Shown here: one piece after another, positions 1-4,557 of the stretch
How positions within the stretch are numbered: position 1 is the first letter of the stretch
Layout of the letters: every line of letters starts with the position of its first letter
Source of the DNA: Candidatus Bathyarchaeota archaeon
Lineage (GTDB): Archaea > Thermoproteota > Bathyarchaeia > 40CM-2-53-6
Direction: 5' to 3'
Assembly (NCBI GenBank): GCA_005883085.1
Contig: VBAY01000127.1
Span: forward strand, 1-5,335
Length of the DNA stretch: 5,335 nt
Translations under genes and position numbers: made by a program
The notes under the pieces: generated by a model
The model's input: the letters and a program-made list of their open reading frames with translations, nothing else
What the model was told of the DNA's origin: nothing
Databases searched by the model: none

Positions 1-2
1 TT

Positions 3-86
3 AGAGCGGTGTTGACTGTAAAGGGCAGGTTCGTGAGCACTGACCAGCTGAACGGTATTCTGGAAATTATGAAACGGTATGTCTAG
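3..86 (+). CDS. rpoF: RNA polymerase subunit Rpb4/RpoF, C-terminal end (partial)
   Basis: Only the last 27 codons and the TAG stop are in the window; the gene begins to the left of it. The readable end is RAVLTVKGRF, then VSTDQLNGIL, then EIMKRYV. It has the form of the Rpb4/RpoF C-terminal helices, in which a basic and hydrophobic stretch is followed by a helix ending near 'ILEIVxKY'. RpoF pairs with RpoE (Rpb7) to form the stalk of archaeal RNA polymerase. The position supports the call, because rpoF directly upstream of DUF655 and ksgA is a well-known archaeal gene order, often with rpl21e before it. The fragment is too short for sequence alone to prove identity, so the call rests mainly on context. 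Confidence 0.72.
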   Translation, partial: RAVLTVKGRFVSTDQLNGILEIMKRYV

Positions 87-225
87 TCGATAGAAGCTTC
101 TGACCGATACCCAATTAAGGAGAAAAGGTGCGGTCCTGAATGATAACTAATGGTTCTCCAATACCCTAGCAACCGACGAACTCTGCAATTACAAGAGAAC
201 TTCTAGGGAGAAAGGAGGCCTATCC
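87..225. other. Intergenic gap between rpoF and the DUF655 gene
   Basis: This 139-base gap has no convincing gene. It contains a perfect 10-base palindrome AGAAGCTTCT (92-101) just after the rpoF stop. It also has a short CCCTAG (164-169) / CTAGGG (203-208) inverted repeat ending just before the DUF655 ribosome binding site. I see no T-run typical of an archaeal terminator and no clear TATA box. An AAGGAG at 117-122 is followed five bases later by GTG, but that frame stops after three codons. Whether rpoF and DUF655 share a transcript cannot be decided from the sequence. Confidence 0.5.
213..218 (+). promoter_or_regulatory. Shine-Dalgarno sequence for the DUF655 gene
   Basis: AGGAGG lies seven bases upstream of the TTG at 226. 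It is a near-perfect complement to the archaeal 16S 3' end and decides the choice of a TTG start for this gene. Confidence 0.88.
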
Positions 226-810
226 TTGGCAATTCATGAAGATGAGTATTTACAGAGAAGGCATGTCTACGAGGAACACGCGTACGTCCTGGACTTCCTG
301 CCTTATGGCCGGTCGTCGGAGAAGTCGAGGCACTTGGCGGTTCCGACCGTTCAGATTATGGGTGAACAGTTTTTCACACTGCTGGAGGCGGAGCTCAAGA
401 TTGGCGCTACTGTTCTGGTGCACGAGCGAATCTACATCGGGCGCGAGCGCAGGGAGAAGGTTGACAGAATTCTTACCCGGATCAGCTACGACCAGCTTAC
501 GGCGAATGCGAAGGCGGAGATCGTGCCCTTGATCGCCGAACTGGTCAAGAGTCAAGAGAAGAGATTTGTAGAATTCTTCAACAACTCGCAACCTGTTACG
601 CCTCGAATGCATTCACTTGAGTTGTTGCCAGGTATTGGCAAGAAATCTATGTGGCAGATCGTCAACACGAGAGAGAGGAAACCGTTCACCAGTTACAAGG
701 ATATTCAGGAACGAACCGGACTCAGCGACATTCCAAAGATCGTCTCGAAAAGAATCATGGAAGAGCTGAGCACTGAGTCAAAGTACCGGCTCTTCACAAG
801 GACAGTATGA
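226..810 (+). CDS. DUF655 family protein with C-terminal helix-hairpin-helix
   Basis: This 194-residue protein belongs to the archaeal DUF655 family, of roughly this length, whose molecular function is not firmly established. The N-terminal YVLDFLPYG (residues 20-28) is characteristic of the family, and a basic stretch around 72-85 follows. The C-terminal part carries a helix-hairpin-helix signature, LELLPGIGKK (131-140), continuing into a second helical repeat (about 150-180). Such motifs usually contact the backbone of DNA or RNA, so nucleic-acid binding is a reasonable inference. The TTG start is favoured because a strong AGGAGG sits seven bases before it. The stop is four bases from the ksgA start, which suggests co-transcription and coupled translation. 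The linkage to rpoF and ksgA, conserved across archaea, hints at a role in transcription or ribosome biogenesis, but that is not shown here. Confidence 0.93.
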   Translation: MAIHEDEYLQRRHVYEEHAYVLDFLPYGRSSEKSRHLAVPTVQIMGEQFFTLLEAELKIGATVLVHERIYIGRERREKVDRILTRISYDQLTANAKAEIVPLIAELVKSQEKRFVEFFNNSQPVTPRMHSLELLPGIGKKSMWQIVNTRERKPFTSYKDIQERTGLSDIPKIVSKRIMEELSTESKYRLFTRTV

Positions 811-814
811 GCTT

Positions 815-1615
815 GTGGCAACGCCCGTCCTATATCGACCGGTGAAGAGATTAGGCCAGAATTTCCTGGTCAACAAACACATCGCGTCAAGAGTAGTATC
901 GGCCGCCGAGCTGACTCGGACAGATACTGTTCTCGAACCTGGAGCCGGATACGGGACCATTACCCATCTTCTTGAAGAAGAGGCGGGCCAAGTGCTCGCG
1001 GTCGAGAAAGACCCGAGGCTAGTCTCGCACCTGCGGAAAGAATTCGAGAATAGTCCAACTGTCTCTGTCATTGAGGGAGACGTTCTCAAGATTCCTCTTC
1101 CTCAGTTCAACAAGGTCGTGGGAACTCCACCTTACGTTCTTTCGTCAAAACTTATCCTCTTTCTAGCAAAGAGAAAGTTCGTGCTCGGCTCTCTGGTGCT
1201 TCAGAAAGAGTTTGGAGAAAGGCTTCTAGGTGAGCCGGGAACTGCCGAGTATGGAAGATTGTCCATTGCCGCGCAACGTTATCTGAGGATTCGGCCAATA
1301 ATGAACATCCCTGCTACCGCGTTTCGACCCCGCCCTAAGGTTGACTCTATCCTCCTCCGAATATCTCCGAACGATGTCAACACAGCTGTAAATGAGGCGC
1401 TGTTTGAAGAGCTGGTCCGAGGACTCTTCAATCAGCGTAGGCGAGTTGTGAGAAGCTCTTTCCAACATTATCTATCCAAGAAAATCGGACGCGAAAAGGC
1501 TCGTACAAGTCTAGAGGCTATGACTTTGCCTGAGAAGAGAGTCTATCAGCTAACGATCGATGATCTGGAGGAGCTGTGTCAACAGTTCTCTAAGGTTGTT
1601 CTTCAACAGCAATAA
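815..1615 (+). CDS. ksgA: 16S rRNA dimethyladenosine transferase KsgA/RsmA/Dim1
   Basis: The 266-residue product is a class I S-adenosylmethionine-dependent methyltransferase. The family dimethylates two adjacent adenosines in the loop of the last 16S rRNA helix (helix 45) during small-subunit assembly. Visible landmarks are LGQNFL (13-18) at the N-terminus; the SAM-binding loop VLEPGAGYGTIT (39-50); the acidic residue after strand 2 in VEKD (63-66); EGDVLK (87-92); motif IV as GTPPY (103-107); RPRPKVDS (171-178); and a C-terminal FNQRRRVVRSSF (205-216) matching the family's F-x-x-RR signature. Length is normal for archaeal KsgA. The GTG start at 815 is chosen because GQNFL normally lies near the N-terminus. 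Only a weak AAGGA (798-802) precedes it, so coupling to DUF655, four bases away, may help initiation. Oddly, motif IV is usually N-(L/I)-P-Y, and here the Asn position is Thr104. The other family signatures support a true KsgA. Confidence 0.95.
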   Translation: MATPVLYRPVKRLGQNFLVNKHIASRVVSAAELTRTDTVLEPGAGYGTITHLLEEEAGQVLAVEKDPRLVSHLRKEFENSPTVSVIEGDVLKIPLPQFNKVVGTPPYVLSSKLILFLAKRKFVLGSLVLQKEFGERLLGEPGTAEYGRLSIAAQRYLRIRPIMNIPATAFRPRPKVDSILLRISPNDVNTAVNEALFEELVRGLFNQRRRVVRSSFQHYLSKKIGREKARTSLEAMTLPEKRVYQLTIDDLEELCQQFSKVVLQQQ

Positions 1616-1621
1616 TATATT
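1613..1621 (+). promoter_or_regulatory. TATA-box candidate for rpl40e, overlapping the ksgA stop
   Basis: TAATATATT begins on the ksgA stop codon itself and lies about 29-37 bases before the rpl40e ATG. Archaeal transcription starts about 25-30 bases downstream of the TATA centre. That would put the start site close to the ATG and fit a leaderless mRNA, consistent with the absence of a ribosome binding site there. Position and composition support it; a transcript start has not been seen. Confidence 0.65.
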
Positions 1622-1649
1622 GTAGCAGAACGCTCGTGCTGTGTCTCCC

Positions 1650-1814
1650 ATGCCGATCACTGACGTGATGAAGAAACAGCTTGCGCAACGTCACAGGCTG
1701 TTCTTCAAAATCTGCAGGACGTGCGGGTCGCGGAACTCGCCGAACGCCTACAGGTGCCGTCGCTGCCGCGGAGACAACCTTCGCTGGAAGAAAAGAGAAC
1801 TCGGAGCAAAATAG
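1650..1814 (+). CDS. rpl40e: Large-subunit ribosomal protein L40e (eL40)
   Basis: This small 54-residue gene encodes the zinc-binding ribosomal protein that in eukaryotes is made as a ubiquitin fusion and in archaea stands alone. The start MPITDVMKKQ is followed by a basic segment, RHRLFFK. A zinc ribbon comes next, with four cysteines at 22, 25, 36 and 39 (C-x2-C-x10-C-x2-C). The basic tail is NLRWKKRELGAK, of the form seen in archaeal L40e. Length is typical. Read from ATG at 1650, MPITD matches the usual N-terminus and no better start exists. There is no ribosome binding site, but a TATA candidate lies at the expected distance, so the mRNA is probably leaderless. The gene follows ksgA by 34 bases. 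A longer reading frame overlapping it (1681-1914) is spurious. Confidence 0.95.
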   Translation: MPITDVMKKQLAQRHRLFFKICRTCGSRNSPNAYRCRRCRGDNLRWKKRELGAK

Positions 1815-1838
1815 AGTGGGCCGGGTAGCAGCACTTAG

Positions 1839-1906
1839 CCCTAGTGGAAACTTATATTCCAGAAATGCAGAATTTGACCCAAGCGTCTCCGTAGATCCCA
1901 CTAGGG
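1839..1906. repeat. Inverted repeat CCCTAGTGG / CCACTAGGG around the next gene's leader
   Basis: A perfect 9-base inverted repeat has arms at 1839-1847 and 1898-1906 and a 50-base spacer. The left arm lies just upstream of a TATA candidate. The right arm ends eight bases before the TTG start of the small membrane protein and contains the only purine-rich segment that could act as its ribosome binding site. It could be a protein-binding site or a structure formed on read-through transcripts from rpl40e. The match is seen directly; the function is inferred. Confidence 0.5.
1849..1858 (+). promoter_or_regulatory. TATA-box candidate for the small membrane protein gene
   Basis: AACTTATATT resembles an archaeal A-rich BRE plus TATA box. 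It predicts a transcript start near 1880 and a leader of about 35 bases before the TTG at 1915. No stronger candidate lies between rpl40e and this gene. Confidence 0.5.
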
Positions 1907-1914
1907 TCCAATAA

Positions 1915-2160
1915 TTGACCTATAGGGTACTGAAACTTGGCATAGGTGCTCTCTTGGTGCTATCGGGCGTTCTGATGGCAGGAACAGTGAATCCGCACGG
2001 GGATTGCAGTAGTCCCATCGGATATTGTCTCAACTTGCCCCTAATCTCAGATTATCCTGCACTTTGGATACTTCCAGGGGCACTGATCGCTGCTCTTGGA
2101 GGAACGCTGATTGGAAGATCGCTCAGACGGGAACCCGCTCGTCCCCTGCAAGACTCATGA
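1915..2160 (+). CDS. Small two-helix membrane protein, function unknown
   Basis: I do not recognise a named family for this 81-residue protein. Two hydrophobic segments are clear: about residues 8-25 (LGIGALLVLSGVLMAGTV) and about 50-67 (LWILPGALIAALGGTLIG). The N-terminus has R4 and K7, and the C-terminus has R68, R71 and R72. By the positive-inside rule both ends should face the cytoplasm, with the intervening loop outside. That loop holds two cysteines, C31 and C38, six residues apart, which could form a disulfide. The start is set at TTG 1915 because an in-frame TAA ends at 1914; later starts (TTG, GTG or ATG at codons 14, 15 and 21) would cut into the first helix. The ribosome binding site is weak (AGGGT, 1903-1907). 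The sensible topology argues for a real gene, and the TATA candidate suggests its own promoter. Confidence 0.68.
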   Translation: MTYRVLKLGIGALLVLSGVLMAGTVNPHGDCSSPIGYCLNLPLISDYPALWILPGALIAALGGTLIGRSLRREPARPLQDS

Positions 2161-2207
2161 ACTCATTCTGACTCTATCGCAGTGAAGAATCATTAATCGA
2201 GCCGTGG
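2161..2207. other. Convergent intergenic spacer
   Basis: This is the 47-base spacer between the rightward membrane-protein gene and the leftward sucD. Apart from a five-base ATTCT/AGAAT inverted repeat with a long loop, there is nothing terminator-like and no T-run on either strand. How the two converging transcripts end is not visible. Confidence 0.5.
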
Positions 2208-3089
2208 TTACTGCAAGGGAGAAACTTGATGGAGAAGAAGCTTGGGAAGCTCGGATGGGACTTCAGCGACTAGGACCCCTGCTTCTCTCAAACTCTTCAT
2301 TTTGGCATCGGCTGTTCCCTCTGTTCCGGTTATGATCGCGCCAGCATGGCCCATTCGCTTGCCTTGTGGTGCTGCTCGGCCGGCGATGTACGCTGCGACT
2401 CGTTTAGGATATTTCGTGTCGCGAATGTAGTTTGCAGCGTCTTCTTCGGCAGAACCTCCGATCTCTCCGATCAGAATGACGGTGTCTGTGCCAGGATCAT
2501 CTCTGAAGAGTTTGAGAACGTCAACGAAGTTCAGTCCGGTGAATGGGTCACCGCCTATGCCGAGGCAGGTGGATTGGCCTATCCCATCGTGTGTTAGTGA
2601 GGCCGCAATTTCGTAAGTTAAGGTCCCGCTTCTCGAGCCTAGGCCGACCTTGCCAGGCTTGAAAACGTCACCAGGCATAATGCCCAGTTTCGATTCTCCT
2701 GCAGTGATTATTCCCGGGGTGTTGGGACCGATGATTGTTGCACCCCGGTTCTTTGCGTACTCGATGAGTATCATTGAGTCTCTGGCCGGAATCATTTCTG
2801 TAATTATTACAACAGGACTAAGGCCAGCATCAATTGCTTCCATCCCGGCCTCTTTGGCGAACGGGGCAGGGACGAAGATTATCGAGGCGTTTGCATCTGT
2901 CTTTTCGAGGGCTGCTGCTATGGTATCAAATACGGGGAGGCCGACCGCAGTTGTCCCTCCTTTCCCAGGGGTTACCCCTGCGACGATTCTTGTTCCGTAG
3001 TCTAGCATGAGCCGTGTGTGGAAGCTGCCCTGATTGCCGGTTATTCCTTGAACAATCGCCCGAGTCTGTTTCCCGATCAATACTGCCAT
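2208..3089 (-). CDS. sucD: Succinyl-CoA synthetase (ADP/GDP-forming) alpha subunit
   Basis: The 293-residue alpha subunit binds CoA and carries the phosphohistidine of succinyl-CoA synthetase, which interconverts succinyl-CoA and succinate with ATP or GTP formation in the citric acid cycle or related carbon routes. The N-terminal CoA-binding Rossmann domain shows GITGNQGSFHT (15-25) and GVTPGKGG (38-45). The ligase domain shows GPNTPGIIT (121-129), SRSGTLTYE (152-160), IGEIGG (207-212, including the conserved Glu209) and GHAGAIITG (247-255) with the catalytic His248. Length is normal. The ATG directly abuts the sucC stop (TAG-ATG), and an AAGGTGG lies just upstream within the sucC end, so the two subunits are very likely translated in a coupled way. 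In the GPNCPG motif the Cys is Thr124, which probably does not affect catalysis. Co-location with sucC leaves little doubt of identity. Confidence 0.97.
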   Translation of the reverse strand: MAVLIGKQTRAIVQGITGNQGSFHTRLMLDYGTRIVAGVTPGKGGTTAVGLPVFDTIAAALEKTDANASIIFVPAPFAKEAGMEAIDAGLSPVVIITEMIPARDSMILIEYAKNRGATIIGPNTPGIITAGESKLGIMPGDVFKPGKVGLGSRSGTLTYEIAASLTHDGIGQSTCLGIGGDPFTGLNFVDVLKLFRDDPGTDTVILIGEIGGSAEEDAANYIRDTKYPKRVAAYIAGRAAPQGKRMGHAGAIITGTEGTADAKMKSLREAGVLVAEVPSELPKLLLHQVSPLQ

Positions 3090-4229
3090 CTATGCAGCCA
3101 CCTTACTTACGACGAGTCTAGCTGCCTCATCCATCTTGTCCATTGCCGTCAGTCCAGCTGACTGGAGTATCTTCCTTCCCTCTTCCTGATTAGTTCCAAC
3201 CATCCGTATGACGAGGGGTTTCTTGATGCCCATGACTTTCTTCACATCAACGATTCCTTTCGCGACCTCATCGCATCGCGTAATTCCGGCTAGGATGTTG
3301 ACGAATACGGCCTTAACCTTGTCAGCACCCTGGATGATCTGGAGCGCTGTCGCGACGTGTTCGGCGTCGGCTCCTCCTCCAACATCGCAGAAGTTTGCCG
3401 GTTTTCCGCCGTACTGTCTGACCAGGTCGAGCGTTGCCATGACGAGCCCCGCGCCGTTTCCGATGATACCAATATCACCGTCTAGCTCAACGAAGGCGAG
3501 ACCGTTGTCCCGAGCTTTGGACTCCAAGGCTGTGACTTCACTGCTGATCTCTTTAGATCTCTCTTGGAATTCAGGATGTCGGAAGAGACTGTTGTCGTCT
3601 ACTATGACTCTGAGGTCTGCGGCGACAAAGCGGCCGTCTTGCATCTCGATAACAGGATTACTCTCCACAAGCTCCGCGTCATAGATCACAGACAGCCGGT
3701 AGAGATTGGAGAGGAAATCCGTGAAGGACCCTTGTTGGGCTCCTTGGTATCCGAGCTTCAAGGCGATTAGCCTCGCATCATAGCTTCGCATCCCGAACGC
3801 GGGGTCAAGGCGGTGTCTGAGAACTTTCTCGGGGGCTTGTCGTGCGACCTCTTCAATATCGACCCCACCTTGGTCGCTGGCGAGAACGGTCTGGCATCGG
3901 TTTGCTCGATCTAGAACGATGCTGGCGAAGAGCTCTTTCTTCGCTGCGGCTTTCTGCTCGACGAGGACTTTCTTAACCCTCTCGCCCTTGATTGTCATGT
4001 TTAGAATCTCAGTTGCCCTTTCCCGTGTCTCGTCAGGTTTGCCAGCGAACTTTATTCCGCCAGCCTTTCCGCGTCCCGCAACGAGAACTTGGGCCTTGAT
4101 TACAACCTCCCCACCAATACGCTTGTGAATATCCCTAGCTTCCTCCGACGTGGAAGCTACAGCACCTCGGGGCGTGTTAATGCCAAGATTTTGAGCGATA
4201 GATTTCGCCTCGTACTCAAAGAGCTTCAT
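3090..4229 (-). CDS. sucC: Succinyl-CoA synthetase (ADP/GDP-forming) beta subunit
   Basis: The 379-residue beta subunit provides the nucleotide-binding ATP-grasp domain and succinate site of succinyl-CoA synthetase. The start MKLFEYEAKS is the usual N-terminus of the family. Next come VIKAQVLVAGRGKAGG (43-58) for nucleotide binding, ELVESNPVI (186-194) with the conserved Glu189 and Asn191, AADLRVIVDDNSLFRHP (203-219) with the metal-ligand Asp205, and the CoA-ligase domain with GNGAGLVMATLD (257-268), PANFCDVGGGA (277-287) and NILAGITRCDEVAKG (311-325). The open frame runs upstream to an ATG at 4370, but those 47 extra residues resemble nothing in the family, so ATG 4229 is preferred. A weak GGGATCAGG precedes it. 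It is the first gene of a sucC-sucD pair transcribed leftward. The usual NIFGGI is NILAGI here, a mild change. Confidence 0.96.
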   Translation of the reverse strand: MKLFEYEAKSIAQNLGINTPRGAVASTSEEARDIHKRIGGEVVIKAQVLVAGRGKAGGIKFAGKPDETRERATEILNMTIKGERVKKVLVEQKAAAKKELFASIVLDRANRCQTVLASDQGGVDIEEVARQAPEKVLRHRLDPAFGMRSYDARLIALKLGYQGAQQGSFTDFLSNLYRLSVIYDAELVESNPVIEMQDGRFVAADLRVIVDDNSLFRHPEFQERSKEISSEVTALESKARDNGLAFVELDGDIGIIGNGAGLVMATLDLVRQYGGKPANFCDVGGGADAEHVATALQIIQGADKVKAVFVNILAGITRCDEVAKGIVDVKKVMGIKKPLVIRMVGTNQEEGRKILQSAGLTAMDKMDEAARLVVSKVAA

Positions 4230-4245
4230 CCTGATCCCAATCTGA

Positions 4246-4264
4246 AGTTGCTCCGTCAGCAACT
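4246..4264 (-). repeat. Hairpin in the probable sucC leader
   Basis: A perfect 7-base stem (AGTTGCT / AGCAACT) with a five-base loop begins 17 bases upstream of the sucC ATG. In leftward RNA it would lie in the leader if transcription starts near or beyond 4265. It could affect initiation or RNA stability; no T-run follows, so it is not a terminator. Confidence 0.55.
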
Positions 4265-4378
4265 CCCATCGGTATTTGGCTGTTTGCCACCGCATTTCCA
4301 GGTCCCGGAGTGATCCTAGTCCTGAATCGTTCTTTCTCTCCGTATTGGTGATAGTGGTGGCTGGAAGCAAGGTTCGGA

Positions 4379-4421
4379 GCGCTCGTGCAAGAAGGAACTT
4401 CTTTCACGAAGGCACAAGCGC
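4379..4421. repeat. Overlapping inverted repeats able to form two alternative stem-loops
   Basis: The core AAGAAG-GAA-CTTCTT (4389-4403) is flanked by TCGTG (4383-4387) and CACGA (4405-4409), giving a 27-base imperfect palindrome with 11 of 12 arm positions paired. The same left arm can instead pair further out: GCGCTCGTGC (4379-4388) with GCACAAGCGC (4412-4421), 9 of 10 positions. The two pairings are mutually exclusive in the outer stem and share the core. It may be an operator, a structured leader element or part of an untranslated RNA. The base matches are seen directly; the role is unknown. Confidence 0.6.
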
Positions 4422-4470
4422 GGACATCTTGGCCAGCGAAGCGACCACGTTTAGCTTGTGTTACGTTGTA

Positions 4471-4518
4471 GACGGCCCGAATATATCGAGACGTTAGCCC
4501 AAGACTAGTACGGCCGTC
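4471..4518. repeat. Inverted repeat GACGGCC / GGCCGTC spanning a promoter
   Basis: Perfect 7-base arms at 4471-4477 and 4512-4518 bracket the ATATAT element. The right arm lies within the palindrome ACGGCCGT (4510-4517), almost exactly where transcription of the hydrolase gene would start. This placement is typical of archaeal repressor sites, but seven-base arms could also arise by chance. Confidence 0.4.
4480..4486 (+). promoter_or_regulatory. TATA-box candidate for the glycoside hydrolase gene
   Basis: AATATAT is the strongest TATA-like element in the divergent region. It predicts a rightward start near 4508-4512 and a leader of about 45-50 bases containing the ribosome binding site. Because ATATAT is symmetrical it could also serve leftward transcription, which would give sucC a leader of more than 200 bases including the stem-loops. 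Confidence 0.6.
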
Positions 4519-4543
4519 CCAACGCGCCTCGGCTGTGGCGGTT

Positions 4544-4550
4544 GGGGGAG
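4544..4550 (+). promoter_or_regulatory. Ribosome binding site of the glycoside hydrolase gene
   Basis: GGGGGAG ends seven bases before GTG 4558. It selects that GTG as the start, rather than the internal ATG at 4672, which would remove the signal peptide. Confidence 0.75.
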
Positions 4551-4557
4551 AAAGCGT

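Larger units (their letters stand above)
4230..4557. other. Divergent intergenic region between sucC and the hydrolase gene
   Basis: This 328-base region has no credible coding sequence on either strand; the frames that cross it have unconvincing composition. It should hold the promoters of both divergent units. It contains a small hairpin next to sucC (4246-4264), a complex inverted-repeat cluster (4379-4421), a clear ATATAT TATA candidate (4480-4486) flanked by an inverted repeat (4471-4518), and the ribosome binding site of the hydrolase (4544-4550). For sucC the only nearby A/T-rich candidate is CCAAATA, leftward, at about 4273-4279. No tRNA-like T-loop was found. Confidence 0.7.

Noticed and set aside
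136..146. C/D-box guide RNA suggested by CTGA and ATGATAA
   Set aside because: The two elements are directly adjacent, in the wrong spacing, and no partner boxes follow.
128..169. Leader-peptide mini-frames after AAGGAG (GTG at 128, ATG at 140)
   Set aside because: They are three and nine codons long, with no sign of meaningful content.
1681..1914. 77-residue rightward frame overlapping rpl40e
   Set aside because: It is in a different frame from the clear L40e zinc-ribbon protein and has low-complexity Arg/Ala/Thr composition.
2242..3684. Rightward frames opposite sucD and sucC (for example 2346-2597, 2650-3000, 3208-3684)
   Set aside because: They are antisense shadows of strongly conserved genes, with no domain resemblance.
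4230..4370. 47-residue N-terminal extension of SucC from an ATG at 4370
   Set aside because: SucC proteins begin at MKLFEYEAK-like sequence. The extension resembles no domain, and the region carries a hairpin better explained as leader.
4371..4400. tRNA T-arm suggested by GGTTCGGAGC
   Set aside because: The loop lacks the invariant A58 position, the flanking bases do not pair as a T-stem, and no acceptor stem is found.
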